Source of the DNA: Desertimonas sp963732335 | GTDB taxonomy: Bacteria > Actinomycetota > Acidimicrobiia > Acidimicrobiales > Ilumatobacteraceae | Assembly: GCA_963732335.1 (NCBI GenBank) | Contig: CAVSZO010000032.1 | Coordinates: 62,001-126,000 of the forward strand | Reading direction: 5' to 3' | DNA length: 64,000 nucleotides | Shown here: piece by piece, positions 20,694 through 31,296 of the stretch | Numbering within the stretch: position 1 is the stretch's first letter | How the letters are laid out: each line of letters opens with the position of its first letter | Made by a program: the position numbers and the translations under genes | The notes under the pieces: generated by a model | What the model was told of the DNA's origin: nothing | What the model saw: the letters and a program-made list of their open reading frames with translations, nothing else | Database searches by the model: none

Positions 20694-21620
20694 TCAGCGG
20701 TGGGCGGCGGCCTTCTGGAGGCGGTCGCGGATGGCGTGGCCGAGGCCGATCGGCGGTGGGAGGACGGCGATGATGTCCGTGCAGCCGTCGGCGTCGGCTT
20801 CACGCAGCTCGGCGTAGAGGTTGCGGGCATAGCCGCACGAGATCGCCGGTCGCCGTCGATGACGCGGACTTCGATCCCGGCGGCGCCGAACCGGGCGGCG
20901 GTCGCCTTGGCGTCGGCGGGGCGGTCGACGAGGTGGACCCGCGCCCGCGGCGCGTAGTGCGACGCCACCATCCCTGCCGCCCGTGACGGCCCGGTGGCGG
21001 CGGCGAGCGGGGTGCCGAGCAGCTCGGCGACGGTCTCGGTGGGGATGCCGCCGGGACGCAGGATCTGCGGCGGGTCGACGGTGCAGTCGACGATCGTGCT
21101 CTCCACCCCGACCGGGCTGGGCCCGCCGTCGAGGATCACGTCGGTCGCCGGGTCGAGCACGGCGCCGAGCTCGTCGAGGACGTGACCGACGGTCGTCGGG
21201 CTCACCGCGCCGTAGCGGTTCGCCGAGGGCGCGGCCAGGCCGCCCCCGGTGCGCGCCAGCACCTCGAGCGTCGCCGGGTGGGCGGGCACGCGGATGCCGA
21301 CGGTGTCGCGGCCACCGGTGACTGCGTCGGGAACACGAGACGACCGCCGCAGCAGCAGCGTGAGCGGTCCCGGCCAGCACGTCTCGGCGAGCACGGCGGC
21401 GTGCGGTCGGCACGTCGGCGACCCAGCGGTCGAGGTCGTCGACGGCGCCGATGTGGACGATCAGCGGATGGGTCGGCGGGCGCCCCTTGATCGCGAACAG
21501 GCGACCAACGGCGGTCGGTTGCTCGGCGTCGGCCCCGAGTCCGTACACCGTCTCAGTCGGCACGACCGCCAGCCCGCCAGCGTTGATGCACGCGACGACG
21601 CGTTCGACGTCCTTGGTCAC
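20694..21620 (-). CDS. L-threonylcarbamoyladenylate synthase (Sua5/YciO/YrdC)
   Basis: Makes threonylcarbamoyl-AMP for the t6A modification of ANN-decoding tRNAs. The YrdC domain is clear: GGLAVVPTETVYGLGADAEQ, LFAIKGRPPTHPLIVHI, CWPGPLTLLLRRSSRVPDAV, GGRDTVGIRVPAHPATLEVL and GLAAPSANRYGAVSPTT. A C-terminal Sua5-type domain follows (GPSRAAGMVASHYAPRARVHL), as in the long Sua5 form. Breaks near 21400 and 20850 are single-base. Start ATG 21620. Confidence 0.9.
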   Translation of the reverse strand: MTKDVERVVACINAGGLAVVPTETVYGLGADAEQPTAVGRLFAIKGRPPTHPLIVHIGAVDDLDRWVADVPTARRRARRDVLAGTAHAAAAAVVSCSRRSHRWPRHRRHPRARPPGDARGAGAHRGRPGRALGEPLRRGEPDDRRSRPRRARRRARPGDRRDPRRRAQPGRGGEHDRRLHRRPAADPASRRHPHRDRRRAARHPARRRHRAVTGGRDGGVALRAAGAGPPRRPPRRRQGDRRPVRRRRDRSPRHRRRPAISCGYARNLYAELREADADGCTDIIAVLPPPIGLGHAIRDRLQKAAAHR

Positions 21621-21674
21621 GAGCAGCGTCGTCGACGGACACCCGGGCGCAGCGTACGACCGCGTCGACGCTCG

Positions 21675-21728
21675 TTCTGTGTCAGCGTGTCAATGCCCGC
21701 TCGAGGTCACGCATGCGTCGACACAGAA
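21675..21728. promoter_or_regulatory. Inverted repeat upstream of guaB1
   Basis: TTCTGTGTC (21675-21683) and GACACAGAA (21720-21728) are perfect 9-base arms about 36 bases apart in the gap between the divergent sua5 and guaB1 genes. It could be an operator pair or an RNA stem. No known riboswitch consensus was recognised. Confidence 0.35.
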
Positions 21729-21753
21729 GCGTGCAGATCGGCGGGTCGCGACG

Positions 21754-21759
21754 TAGCCT
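21754..21759 (+). promoter_or_regulatory. TAGCCT -10 box ahead of guaB1
   Basis: TAGCCT ends 9 bases before the ATG at 21769, consistent with a leaderless or near-leaderless transcript. Confidence 0.35.
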
Positions 21760-21768
21760 GGATCGGCC

Positions 21769-23244
21769 ATGCGCATGCTCCATCCCGACCCCGGTTACGA
21801 CCTCACGTACGACGACGTGTTCATGGTTCCCAACCTCTCGGCCGTCGGTTCGCGCCTCGACGTCGACCTCACCACGACCGACGGGATCGGCACCACGCTG
21901 CCGGTCGTCGTCGCCAACATGACGGCGGTGGCCGGTCGGCGGATGGCCGAGACGGTGGCCCGGCGCGGCGGGCTGACCGTGCTACCCCAGGACATCCCGC
22001 TCGACGTCGTCGGATCGGTCGTCGACTACGTCAAGAGCCGCCACCCCTTGTACGAGACGGCGATCACGTTGTCGCCGCACCACACGATCGGCGACGCCCT
22101 CGCCCTGATCCACAAGCGGGCCCACGGCGCCGTCGTGGTCGTCGACGAGGGCGGCGCACCGCTCGGTGTGTTCAGCGAGCGGGACGCGGCCGGCTACGAC
22201 CGCTTCACCCAGCTCCACGCCGCCGTCAGCCGCGATGTCGTGACGGTCGCCGACGGAATCGATGCCGTCGCTGCGTTCGAGCTGCTCACCGCCCAGCGCC
22301 GTTCGCTCGCTCCGGTGGTCGACGACGAGGGTCGGCTGATCGGCGTGGTCACCCGCAACGGGGCGCTGCGGTCGACGATCTATCGCCCGGCCGTCGACGC
22401 CGAGGGTCGCCTGATGCTCGGCGTCGCCGTCGGGATCAACGGCGCGTCACCGGAAGCAGGCGTGGACGTCAAGGCCAAGGCGCTGCGCGAGATGGGTGTC
22501 GACGTGCTCGTCATCGACACCGCCCACGGCCACCAGGAGCGCACGCTGCGCACGGTCGAAGCCGTTCGCGGCGTCGCCCCGGACACGCCGATCGTCGCCG
22601 GCAACGTCGTCACCGCCCACGGCACCCGTCAACTCGTCGAGGCCGGCGCAGACATCGTCAAGGTCGGCGTCGGGCCGGGGGCGATGTGCACCACCCGAGT
22701 GATGACCGGAGTCGGTCGTCCGCAGTTCTCCGCCGTCGTCGAGTGCGCCGCCGAGGCTCGCTCGCTCGGCGCCCACGTCTGGGCCGACGGCGGGATCCGC
22801 TATCCGCGCGACATCGCCCTGGCCCTCGCCGGCGGGGCGGCCAACGTGATGTTCGGTTCGTGGCTCGCCGGCACCTACGAGTCGGCGGCAGACATCCAGC
22901 GCGACGCCGACGGACGGCTGTACAAGGAGAGCTTCGGGATGGCGTCGCATCGCGCCGTCAAGAACCGCAATCGCGCCGACGACCCCCTCGAACTCGCCCG
23001 CAAGGAACTCTTCGAGGAAGGCATCAGCACCGCCAAGATGTACCTCGACCCGGACCGACCCGGCGTGGAGGACATCCTCGACCAGATCGTCGCCGGTGTC
23101 CGCTCGGCGTGCACGTACGCCGGAGCAGCCTCGCTCGCGGAGTTCGCCGAGCGGGCCGTCGTCGGGGTGCAGAGCCTGGCCGGATACCGGGAGGGACTTG
23201 CCGCACGGAGCGCTTGGGCGACCGTTGAGCTGCAAGCGGCGTGA
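21769..23244 (+). CDS. guaB1: GuaB1 family IMP dehydrogenase-related protein (probable GMP reductase)
   Basis: 491 residues, intact. TIM-barrel N-terminus with YDLTYDDVFMVPNLS, two CBS domains (roughly residues 95-210), the nucleotide site DTAHGHQERTL and the catalytic-cysteine loop GPGAMCTTRVMTGVGRPQ, then WADGGIRYPRDIALALAGGA. The GuaB1 branch is distinct from the true IMP dehydrogenase GuaB2; in mycobacteria it has been shown to act as a GMP reductase, recycling GMP to IMP. The next gene starts inside its last codons. Confidence 0.88.
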   Translation: MRMLHPDPGYDLTYDDVFMVPNLSAVGSRLDVDLTTTDGIGTTLPVVVANMTAVAGRRMAETVARRGGLTVLPQDIPLDVVGSVVDYVKSRHPLYETAITLSPHHTIGDALALIHKRAHGAVVVVDEGGAPLGVFSERDAAGYDRFTQLHAAVSRDVVTVADGIDAVAAFELLTAQRRSLAPVVDDEGRLIGVVTRNGALRSTIYRPAVDAEGRLMLGVAVGINGASPEAGVDVKAKALREMGVDVLVIDTAHGHQERTLRTVEAVRGVAPDTPIVAGNVVTAHGTRQLVEAGADIVKVGVGPGAMCTTRVMTGVGRPQFSAVVECAAEARSLGAHVWADGGIRYPRDIALALAGGAANVMFGSWLAGTYESAADIQRDADGRLYKESFGMASHRAVKNRNRADDPLELARKELFEEGISTAKMYLDPDRPGVEDILDQIVAGVRSACTYAGAASLAEFAERAVVGVQSLAGYREGLAARSAWATVELQAA

Positions 23245-23875
23245 CCTGCTGATCGCCATCGACGGTCCCGCCGGTGCGGGTAAGAGCACCGTCGGTCATG
23301 CCCTCGCTGCCCGCCTCGGCCTGGAGTACCTCGACACCGGGGCGATGTACCGGGCAGTGGCGTGCGATGCGTTACGCCGTGGCGTCGCGGTCACCGACGA
23401 GAACGCCGTCGCCGAGCTGGCTCGCACGATGTCGCTGAGCGTGTCCGACGACGGCGTGTTCGTCGACGGCGACGACGTCACGACAGAGATTCGTAGTCGG
23501 GAGGTGACGGCTGCCGTCAGCGCCGTGGCCGCCAATCCGGGTGTCCGCGCCGAGCTGCGCGCCCGCCAACGCGCCTGGGCGCTGGACCACGGCGGCGGGG
23601 TCATCGAGGGCCGCGACATCGGCACGGTCGTGTTCCCGGACGCCACGCTCAAGCTGTTCATCACGGCGTCGCCGCAGGAACGAGCAGCCCGCCGTGTGCG
23701 CGAGATCGGCGGCAACGTCGATGACGTCGCGGCATCGATCGCCGAGCGCGATCGACGGGACATGACGCGGCTCGATGGTCCGCTGCGCTCCGACCATGGG
23801 GCCGTCATCGTCGACACCACCGGCATCTCGATCGACGACGTCGTCGACAGGATCGTCGACATGCTCGGACAATGA
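23225..23875 (+). CDS. cmk: Cytidylate kinase
   Basis: Phosphorylates CMP and dCMP. P-loop IDGPAGAGKSTVGHALA, the CMP-binding YLDTGAMYRAVA, the insert segment GGGVIEGRDIGTVVFPDA and the lid RDRRDMTRLDGPLRSDHGAV are all present. About 216 residues, intact. The start is unsettled: TTG 23225 is in frame and overlaps guaB1 by 20 bases; no ATG or GTG lies closer. Overlap suggests co-transcription with guaB1 and plsC. Confidence 0.9.
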   Translation: MSCKRRDLLIAIDGPAGAGKSTVGHALAARLGLEYLDTGAMYRAVACDALRRGVAVTDENAVAELARTMSLSVSDDGVFVDGDDVTTEIRSREVTAAVSAVAANPGVRAELRARQRAWALDHGGGVIEGRDIGTVVFPDATLKLFITASPQERAARRVREIGGNVDDVAASIAERDRRDMTRLDGPLRSDHGAVIVDTTGISIDDVVDRIVDMLGQ

Positions 23876-23885
23876 GGTTCGAACG

Positions 23886-24601
23886 ATGAGCGAGGTGCAG
23901 TCGTTCCTCGCCGGCGGTGGACCGTTCAGCCGGGCCTTCTACTACGTCGTGCGCGCCATCGTCGCCGACATCGACGAGGGCCCTGACGCGGCTGACGATC
24001 GAGGGCCGCGAACACCTGCCGCAGCACGGTGCATTCGTTCTCGCCCCGATTCATCGCTCGTACATCGACACCCCGATCTCGTCGTGCCTGACCCGTCGCC
24101 GTCTCCGCTTCATGGGCAAGGACACGTTGTGGAAGAACCGCCTGTCGGGATGGCTGCTGTCGTCGCTCGGCGGCTTCCCTGTCACGCGCGGCACCGCCGA
24201 CCGGGAGGCACTTCGCCGCTGCGTCGCAGTGCTCGAGGCGGGTGAGCCGCTCGTGCTGTACCCCGAGGGCGAGCGCAAGTCCGGACCGACCGTGCAGCCG
24301 CTGTTCGACGGCGCCGTCTACGTCGCCCTGCGGGCCGGAGTGCCCATCGTTCCCGTCGGCATCGGCGGCTCGGAACGGGTGATGCCGAAAGGCGCCAGGT
24401 TCATCCACCCACACAAGGTCCACGTCATCGTCGGGGCTCCGATCGAGTCGCCGCCACCCTCCGACTCCGGTCGCGTTCCCCGCTCGACGATCCGCAAGCA
24501 CAGCGACGAGCTGCACGCCACCCTGCAGCACTTGTTCGACGACCGCCCAGCAGCGCGTCGGGCTGCTCGAGACGTCAGCCGAACGCGGTCAGCTCCAGTA
24601 A
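23886..24601 (+). CDS. 1-acyl-sn-glycerol-3-phosphate acyltransferase (PlsC family)
   Basis: Transfers an acyl chain to lysophosphatidic acid in phospholipid synthesis. The HxxxxD box appears as APIHRSYIDTPI, the second block as RFMGKDTLWKN, and the third as LYPEGERKSG (glutamate of the usual FPEGTRS). Start ATG 23886, 10 bases after cmk. Breaks near 23985 and 24545 are single-base; after the second the tail reads AQQRVGLLETSAERGQLQ and stops at TAA 24599-24601. The cmk-plsC adjacency is frequent in actinobacteria. Confidence 0.87.
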
Positions 24602-25838
24602 GCGCCGAGGGCGGCCACCAGGTGGGCGGGGTCGGCGGCGCCGCACACCTCCCGCGCCGAGTGCATCGACAGCTGCGGCACGCCGACGTCGACGGTGGCG
24701 ATCCCGAGCCGCGTCGCCGTCAACGGCCCGATCGTCGAGCCGCACGGGATGTTGTTCCGCGACACGAACGTCTGCACGGGGACGCCAGCCTTCTCGCAGC
24801 ACGATCGGAACAGCGCCGCTGTCGCTGCGTCCGTGGCGTAGCGCTGGTTGGCGTTGAGCTTGATCGCCGGACCGTGGTTGACGAGCGGGGCGTGCCCGGC
24901 GTCGTGGCGCTCGGGGTAGTTGGGATGGATGGCGTGGGCGTTGTCCGCCGAGACGCAGCTCGACGAGGCGATCACGCGGCGGACGTCGTCGACGGAGTCG
25001 ACGCCGGATCCGGCGAGGAGACGCTCGATGACGTCGGCGAGCAACGGTCCTGACGCCCCGCTCAGCCGACTCCGAGCCAACCTCCTCGTGGTCGAACAGC
25101 GCCGCCACGGTGATGTTCGGTCCCGGCTCCGTCGCAGCCAACGCCGAGACCGCCGCCCAGCACGACACCTGGTTGTCGAGCCGACCACTGGCGATCAGCG
25201 AGCGATCGGCGCCGAGTACGGACGGCCGGCTGGAGGTCGTAGAAGCACAGGTCCCAGAACGCCGGGGCGACGCCGGCGCGCTCGCCGAGCCAGTCGGTGA
25301 AGTTGCCCGCAGGCGACGAACCGGTCGCCCACACCGGGCGCAGCTGCACGTGCCGATCGAGCACGAGGCCGCGGTCGTTGACCTCGCGGTCGAGGTGGAT
25401 CGCCAGTTGCGGCACCCGTGCGACGGGCTCGCGCACGTCGACCAGCGTCGACGTCCCGTCGGCGGCGACGACCCGCCCGGCGATCCCGAGATCTCGATCG
25501 AGCCAGCTGTTGAGCAGCGCACCGCCGTACACCTCGACGCCGAGGAGCCTCCAGTTGGCGACTGCCTGGTCGGGATGGGGATGGATGCGCAGGCCTGGCG
25601 AGTCGGTGTGGGCACCGACGATGCGCAGGCCTGTCGGGCGACTGTCGCCGAGACGCCAGGCAACGAGGGCGCCTCCGCGTCGGGTGAAGCCAGCAGGCGG
25701 GAGCGGTGACCACCGCTGCGACTCGACGAGCTCGACGAACCCGTTGCCGACAAGGACGTTGGCGGCCGTGTCGGCGGCGTGCCACGGCGACGGCGAGGCA
25801 TCGAGGAAGTCGAGCAACTCCTGCACATGACCATTCAA
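24589..25838 (-). CDS. M18 family aminopeptidase
   Basis: Dinuclear zinc aminopeptidase of the aspartyl aminopeptidase family. N-terminus VQELLDFLDASPSPWHAADT, metal ligands in VGAHTDSPGLRIHPHPD, FDHEEVGSES and CVSADNAHAIHPNYPERHD, and the C-terminal CGSTIGPLTATRLGIATVDV with SMHSAREVCG. About 420 residues as expected. Breaks near 25310, 25230 and 25070 are single-base. Start TTG 25838 or GTG 25826. It overlaps the plsC end by 13 bases on the opposite strand. Confidence 0.88.
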
Positions 25839-25878
25839 TCGACTAGAGATTCACTGTGCGCGAACGCGGAGAAGGGCG

Positions 25879-27311
<1,433 letters not shown>

Positions 27312-27315
<4 letters not shown>

Positions 27316-28053
27316 TCTGGTCACACGAGATGGGCGCTGCCGATGCGCCGCTGATCGCCCTCGTCCACGGGGCGATGGACCGCTCGGCGGCGATGGTGCT
27401 GCTGTCGCGGCGGCTCGACGATGAGTACCGGGTGCTGCGCTACGACCGGCGCGGCTACGCCCGCTCGCACGGACGCGGGCGGACCGTTCACGATCGACGC
27501 CCACGTCGCCGACCTCGTTGGTCTGCTCGACGGCCGGCGTGCCGTTGTGTTCGGGCACAGCTACGGCGGCAACGTGGCGTTGGCGCTCGCCGAACGCCAT
27601 CCCGGAGCTCGTGCGGGCGGTGGCCGTGTACGAAGTCCCGCTGTCGTGGTTGCCGTGGTGGCCGGGCAGCACCGGTCGGTGCGACCGACGGCAGCGAGTC
27701 CCGAGGAGGCTGCCGAGCAGTTCATGCGTCGAATGGTCGGTGACGATCAATGGGACGCCCTCCCAGAGTCGACCCGCTCCGCCCGACGGGCCGAGGGCGA
27801 GGCCTTCGTCGACGAGATCGCCGACCTGGGCGCCGAGCCACCCTGGCACGCCGAACGGATCGACGTGCCGTTCGTGGCGATGTACGGAGCACTGACCCGG
27901 GAACACCATCGCGACGGCTGTCACTACCTCGCCGAACTGCTGTCGGACCAGCAGGCGATCGCCATCGAGGGTGCCCGTCACAACGGCCCGTTCACCCATC
28001 CCGAGGCCGTGGCTGCGGTGATCCGCGCCCTCGAGGCACAGGCTCCCGCCTGA
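27312..28053 (+). CDS. Alpha/beta hydrolase fold protein, frame broken
   Basis: The fold is shown by ALVHGAMDRSAAMVLLSRRL (oxyanion region HG), RYDRRGYARS, the nucleophile elbow VVFGHSYGGNVALALAERHP and the C-terminal GARHNGPFTHPEAVAAVIRA that supplies the catalytic histidine. About 240 residues. Breaks near 27480, 27600 and 27690. Probable start GTG 27312, coupled to pyk. The substrate is unknown. Confidence 0.8.
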
Positions 28054-28056
28054 AGT

Positions 28057-28402
28057 TCAGTTCACCAGGACGCGTGGTGCTGGTCGACGTCGTTGCCCCG
28101 TCCGGTCCCAGCAACGTGGCGCGGCCGGGGACGGTGACGGCCTGTCCGAAGAACGTGCAGGTCGTGTCCGGCTCGGCTCCGGCATCGATGGTGGTGCGAA
28201 CATGGTCGGCGCAGTCCGTCAGCTCGGCGCGTTGTGACCATGCCAGCCCGGCGATCGCCAGCAGGATCACCACGGTGAGGACCTTCTTGACGACCTCCTT
28301 GACCACCCACACGGCGATCAGGGCGAGCAACACCGCGATCGCCACCGTCCACAAGCTGGTGTTCTTGGCGGTCTCGAAATCGAACGCGAGGACAGTGTCC
28401 AC
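28057..28402 (-). CDS. Small membrane protein of unknown function
   Basis: About 110 residues from GTG 28402 (TTG 28411 also in frame). A hydrophobic stretch TVAIAVLLALIAVWVVKEVV followed by VLTVVILLAIAGLAW gives two membrane helices split by a basic turn; the rest is a short extracytoplasmic tail with two cysteines (ELTDCADHV and TTCTFFG) that could form a disulfide. Its end is uncertain: stops at 28057 and 28062 fit shifted frames. No family recognised. Divergent from the DUF3151 gene. Confidence 0.5.
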
Positions 28403-28426
28403 GAGAATCAACTTAGGTGCGCTGGG

Positions 28427-28432
28427 TACCCT
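28427..28432 (+). promoter_or_regulatory. TACCCT -10 box ahead of the DUF3151 gene
   Basis: TACCCT lies 9 bases before ATG 28442. Confidence 0.3.
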
Positions 28433-28441
28433 GAATCGCGT

Positions 28442-28882
28442 ATGGCCGACGAGCGACCGATCACGATGTCGCCAGGTGGCCTGCCGTCGACGGTGCTGCC
28501 GGCGGCAGATCCGGTCGCCGAGGCTCGTCTCGCCGAAGCCGTCCGCAGCGAGCCATCGACTCGGCGCGATGCCGTCGCCGGCGTCGTCGCCGCCTATCCG
28601 CGCTTCCTCGCCGCCTGGGCGGCGCTCGGCGATGCGGCCAGCGACACGATCGAGCGCTATGCCGCCTACCGCGTCGGGTACCACCGCGGCCTCGACGCGC
28701 TACGGGCGCAACGGCTGGCGCGGCTCCGGGTTACGTGCGCTGGTCCGAACCGACGAACGTCGGGTTTCCTCCGCTGCCTGCGCGGCCTGCAGGAGATGGC
28801 TGCGGAGATCGGCGAGACCGACGAAGCCGAGCGCTGCGAGCAGTTCCTCCACCAGCTCGATCCCGCCGGTCCGCCAGGGTGA
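28442..28882 (+). CDS. DUF3151 family protein
   Basis: 146 residues. The core VVAAYPRFLAAWAALGDAAS, YAAYRVGYHRGLDALR and GFLRCLRGLQEMAAEIGETD with ERCEQFLHQLDP matches the actinobacterial DUF3151 family, whose function is unknown. Between 28700 and 28780 the frame appears shifted and restored: with three single-base insertions removed the text reads NGWRGSGYVRWSEPTNVGFL, the conserved family core. The stop overlaps mobA by GTGA. Confidence 0.83.
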   Translation: MADERPITMSPGGLPSTVLPAADPVAEARLAEAVRSEPSTRRDAVAGVVAAYPRFLAAWAALGDAASDTIERYAAYRVGYHRGLDALRAQRLARLRVTCAGPNRRTSGFLRCLRGLQEMAAEIGETDEAERCEQFLHQLDPAGPPG

Positions 28883-29444
28883 CGACGGGAACCGGGAGCA
28901 CCGGTGGCGCCGTGCTCTGCGGTGGTCGAAGTCGAGCGGTTCGGTCGCGACAAGGCGCTGATCGACTTCGACGGCCGACCGCTGGCCGAACACGTCGGCA
29001 CGGTGCTCGAATCCGCCGGATGCCAGCCCGGTGGTGTTCGTCGGTGGGGACGGCGACCGGCTGATCGGCGGCGACCGGCCGGGAGTTCGTCGCCGACACC
29101 TGGCCGGGCGAGGGTCCGCTCGGGGGAGTCATCGACGCCCTCCGTTGGTTTCGGTCGGCGCGACGCCGACGGCGTCGTCGTCGCGGCGTGCGACCTGCCG
29201 AACCTCACCGAGCGGACCGTTCGGGCCGTCGCCGACGGAGGCGGTGCGGCGGTCGCCATCGCCGAGCGCTTGCACCCGGCGCTGGCCTGCTGGCCGATCT
29301 CCGCGGCGGACCAGCTCGAGGCCTTGTTCACCTCGGGGGTGCGTTCGTTGCACGAAGCGCTCGACACGCTCGGCTGCCACACGCGTCCCGGTCGACGAAT
29401 TCGACTTGCATAACGTCAATCGCCCGGGGGACCTGGGCGATTAG
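28879..29444 (+). CDS. MobA-like NTP transferase (molybdenum cofactor guanylyltransferase family)
   Basis: N-terminal nucleotide-binding loop GAVLCGGRSSRFGRDKAL is recovered by joining frames, followed by DFDGRPLAEHVGTVLESAGC, VVFVGGDGDRLIG, AACDLPNLTERTVRAVADGG and CWPISAADQLEALFTSGVRS with DEFDLHNVNRPGDL at the end. The last motif is the family's NVNTPEDL-type C-terminus. About 187 residues. At least five single-base breaks. MobA transfers GMP to molybdopterin; a MogA/MoaB protein later in the window supports molybdoenzyme use. Confidence 0.8.
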
Positions 29445-29447
29445 CCT
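29442..29447 (+). promoter_or_regulatory. TAGCCT -10 box ahead of the rhodanese gene
   Basis: TAGCCT, whose TAG is also the mobA stop codon, ends 7 bases before GTG 29455. Confidence 0.4.
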
Positions 29448-29454
29448 CTGCGTC

Positions 29455-29778
29455 GTGCCGATTTCAGAGATCGAGGTGTCCGCCCTCGCCGAACGTGTCG
29501 CCCAGGGTGCCCTCGTGATCGACGTGCGCGAGCCGGATGAGTACCGCGCCGGCCACGTGCCGGGCGCTCAGCTGATCCCGCTCGCCACGGTCCCCGATCA
29601 CCTCGACCGGTTCCGAACCGACGGGCCGACCTACGTGATCTGCAAGTCGGGTGGGCGCAGCATGCGGGCGTGCGAGATCGCCGCGGGCGAGGGCTACGAC
29701 GTCGTCAACGTCACCGGGGGAACCGGAGCCTGGATCGACTCCGGCCGCGACGTCGTGATCGGCGACAACCCCTCGTGA
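29455..29778 (+). CDS. Rhodanese-like domain protein
   Basis: 107 residues, intact. Single rhodanese domain: LVIDVREPDEYRAGHVPGAQ, then the active loop YVICKSGGRSMRACEI with the catalytic cysteine in C-K-S-G-G-R, and VVNVTGGTGAWIDSG. Single-domain rhodaneses of this type carry sulfur as a persulfide; the partner is unknown. Next to mobA, but a link with cofactor sulfur is only inference. Confidence 0.9.
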   Translation: MPISEIEVSALAERVAQGALVIDVREPDEYRAGHVPGAQLIPLATVPDHLDRFRTDGPTYVICKSGGRSMRACEIAAGEGYDVVNVTGGTGAWIDSGRDVVIGDNPS

Positions 29779-29779
29779 C

Positions 29780-29848
29780 GTTCATTGCGTTCCCCGGCCA
29801 CGCAGGCCGCTTGTTGCCGCTCCTTCGCTGGCGCTCAGTCGCTCGCAC
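29780..29848 (-). repeat. Dispersed intergenic repeat, copy A (reverse orientation)
   Basis: About 69 bases between the rhodanese stop and rnd. On the minus strand it contains gcgccagcga, ggagcgg and cgtggccggggaacgcaatg, in the same order as at 53314-53380 and 61345-61425. All three copies lie in intergenic gaps. Confidence 0.8.
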
Positions 29849-29866
29849 TGGAGGTCGGCTTCCCTC

Positions 29867-31024
29867 GTGACCTTCCGTTGGGTCGACGACGAGGTCGACC
29901 TCCTCGAACTCATCGACCAGCTCGTCGTCGAGCCGAGATACGCCCTCGACACGGAGTTCCATCGCGAGCGCACGTACTTCCCGCGTCTCGCCCTGCTGCA
30001 GGTCGCCTGGCCAGGCGGCATCGCCCTCGTCGATCCGCTCGCCGTCAACCCGGAGCTGTTCACCAAGCTGTTCGACTCCGACGCGGTCGCCGTGCTCCAC
30101 GCCGCCCAACAGGACCTCGACGTGCTCGCTCACGCCGTCGGCAGCATTCCCCGGGTGATCTACGACACCCAGGTCGCTGCCGGCTTCATCGGCTACGCCA
30201 CGCCGTCGTTGGTCGAGCTCGTGCGCGGGGAGCTCGGGCAGAATCCGGTCAAGGGCGACCGGCTGACGGACTGGCTGCACCGGCCGCTGACGGCCGATCA
30301 GAAGGAGTACGCCGCCGCCGACGTGCGCTTCCTCCTCGACCTGCAGGACCACATCGACGCCAAGTTGATCGAGCGGGGCCGGCTGGCCTGGGCCGTCGAG
30401 GCGTTCGACGAGCTGCGTTCGAGACCAGTGGGGAGGACGGCGCCTGAGGATGCCTGGGCACGCCTCAAGGACGCCCGGACGCTGCGCCCGCGAGCACGGG
30501 CAATCGCCCAGGCGGTCGCCGCCTGGCGCGAGCGGGAGGCCCAGGCGCTGGACATCCCAGTCCGTCAGGTGCTTCCCGACCTCGCTGTTCTGGGTATCGC
30601 TCAGCGCCAGCCCAGAGACCTCGTCGAGCTCGCCCAGTGCCGAGGCGTCGACGACCGGCACCGTCGCGGCCGCATCGGCAACGAACTCGTCGCTGTCGTC
30701 GAAACTGCCAAGCAGGCGCCGCCGCCGCGGATCGGCAACGGCGGAGACGACCTCGACCGCTCGTTGCGACCTGCGCTGACGCTGGTCTCGGCGTGGGTGA
30801 GTCATGTCGCCCGCACCGAACAGATCGACACGGCACTGCTGGCGACCCGCAACGACCTGATCGCCCTCCTGTCCGGCGACGCCGATGCGAGGCTGCACAC
30901 CGGGTGGCGAGCGGAGCTGGTCGGCGACGGAATCGAACGTCTGTTGGCGGGCACCGTCGGACTGACGTTCGATGGCAACGGCGGCCTGCGCCTGATCGAG
31001 GTCGCAGGGCAACCCACTGAATGA
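29867..31024 (+). CDS. rnd: Ribonuclease D
   Basis: 385 residues, intact. 3'-5' exonuclease domain of the DEDD type: YALDTEFHRERTYFPRL supplies D-x-E, VLHAAQQDLDVLAHAVG the second Asp, and EYAAADVRFLLDL the final Asp. An HRDC domain follows at about residues 205-290 (ARAIAQAVAAWREREAQALD, IPVRQVLPDLAVLGIAQRQP). It processes tRNA and other stable RNA 3' ends. Start GTG 29867 just after the repeat element. Confidence 0.92.
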   Translation: MTFRWVDDEVDLLELIDQLVVEPRYALDTEFHRERTYFPRLALLQVAWPGGIALVDPLAVNPELFTKLFDSDAVAVLHAAQQDLDVLAHAVGSIPRVIYDTQVAAGFIGYATPSLVELVRGELGQNPVKGDRLTDWLHRPLTADQKEYAAADVRFLLDLQDHIDAKLIERGRLAWAVEAFDELRSRPVGRTAPEDAWARLKDARTLRPRARAIAQAVAAWREREAQALDIPVRQVLPDLAVLGIAQRQPRDLVELAQCRGVDDRHRRGRIGNELVAVVETAKQAPPPRIGNGGDDLDRSLRPALTLVSAWVSHVARTEQIDTALLATRNDLIALLSGDADARLHTGWRAELVGDGIERLLAGTVGLTFDGNGGLRLIEVAGQPTE

Positions 31025-31047
31025 CGCTTCCGCCAGCGAGCACCCGG

Positions 31048-31053
31048 TAGAAT
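31048..31053 (+). promoter_or_regulatory. TAGAAT -10 box ahead of a short ORF and small gene
   Basis: TAGAAT lies exactly 7 bases before ATG 31061. That ATG opens only a four-codon reading (M-S-T-S) before TAG; the frame giving the downstream small protein is open through here, so one extra base after 31063 may hide the true start. Confidence 0.35.
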
Positions 31054-31092
31054 GCCATCAATGTCAACTTCCTAGTTCGTTGGGAGCCCTGC

Positions 31093-31296
31093 GTGAAGAA
31101 GGGTCGTCATCGCCGCTTCGAAGAAGCGCGAAAGCTGAAGCAGTCAGGACCTGGGGCGTTCGACCTCGGATTCGGCGATCGTGGTCGCAGTGCCACGACG
31201 ACGAAGGATGGCGAGGTCTCCGAAGAGGACGAGTACGCGGCGATTGCCGAGCGCTACGGCGTCGAATTCGAGGACGACGCCGACGACGAGGAGTGA
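31093..31296 (+). CDS. Small charged protein of unknown function
   Basis: 67 residues: a basic N-terminus (KKGRHRRFEEARKLKQSG) and a strongly acidic C-terminus (EEDEYAAIAERYGVEFEDDA). No membrane segment. Start GTG 31093 has gggag 8 bases upstream; the true start may instead be ATG 31061 if a base was inserted. The composition resembles small nucleic-acid- or ribosome-associated proteins, but I do not recognise it. Overlaps the convergent gene by 43 bases. Confidence 0.55.
   Translation: MKKGRHRRFEEARKLKQSGPGAFDLGFGDRGRSATTTKDGEVSEEDEYAAIAERYGVEFEDDADDEE

Noticed and set aside
28904..29018. Separate small gene beginning MAPCSAVVEVERFG
   Set aside because: It is the MobA N-terminal loop read in two frames; joining them gives the normal family sequence.
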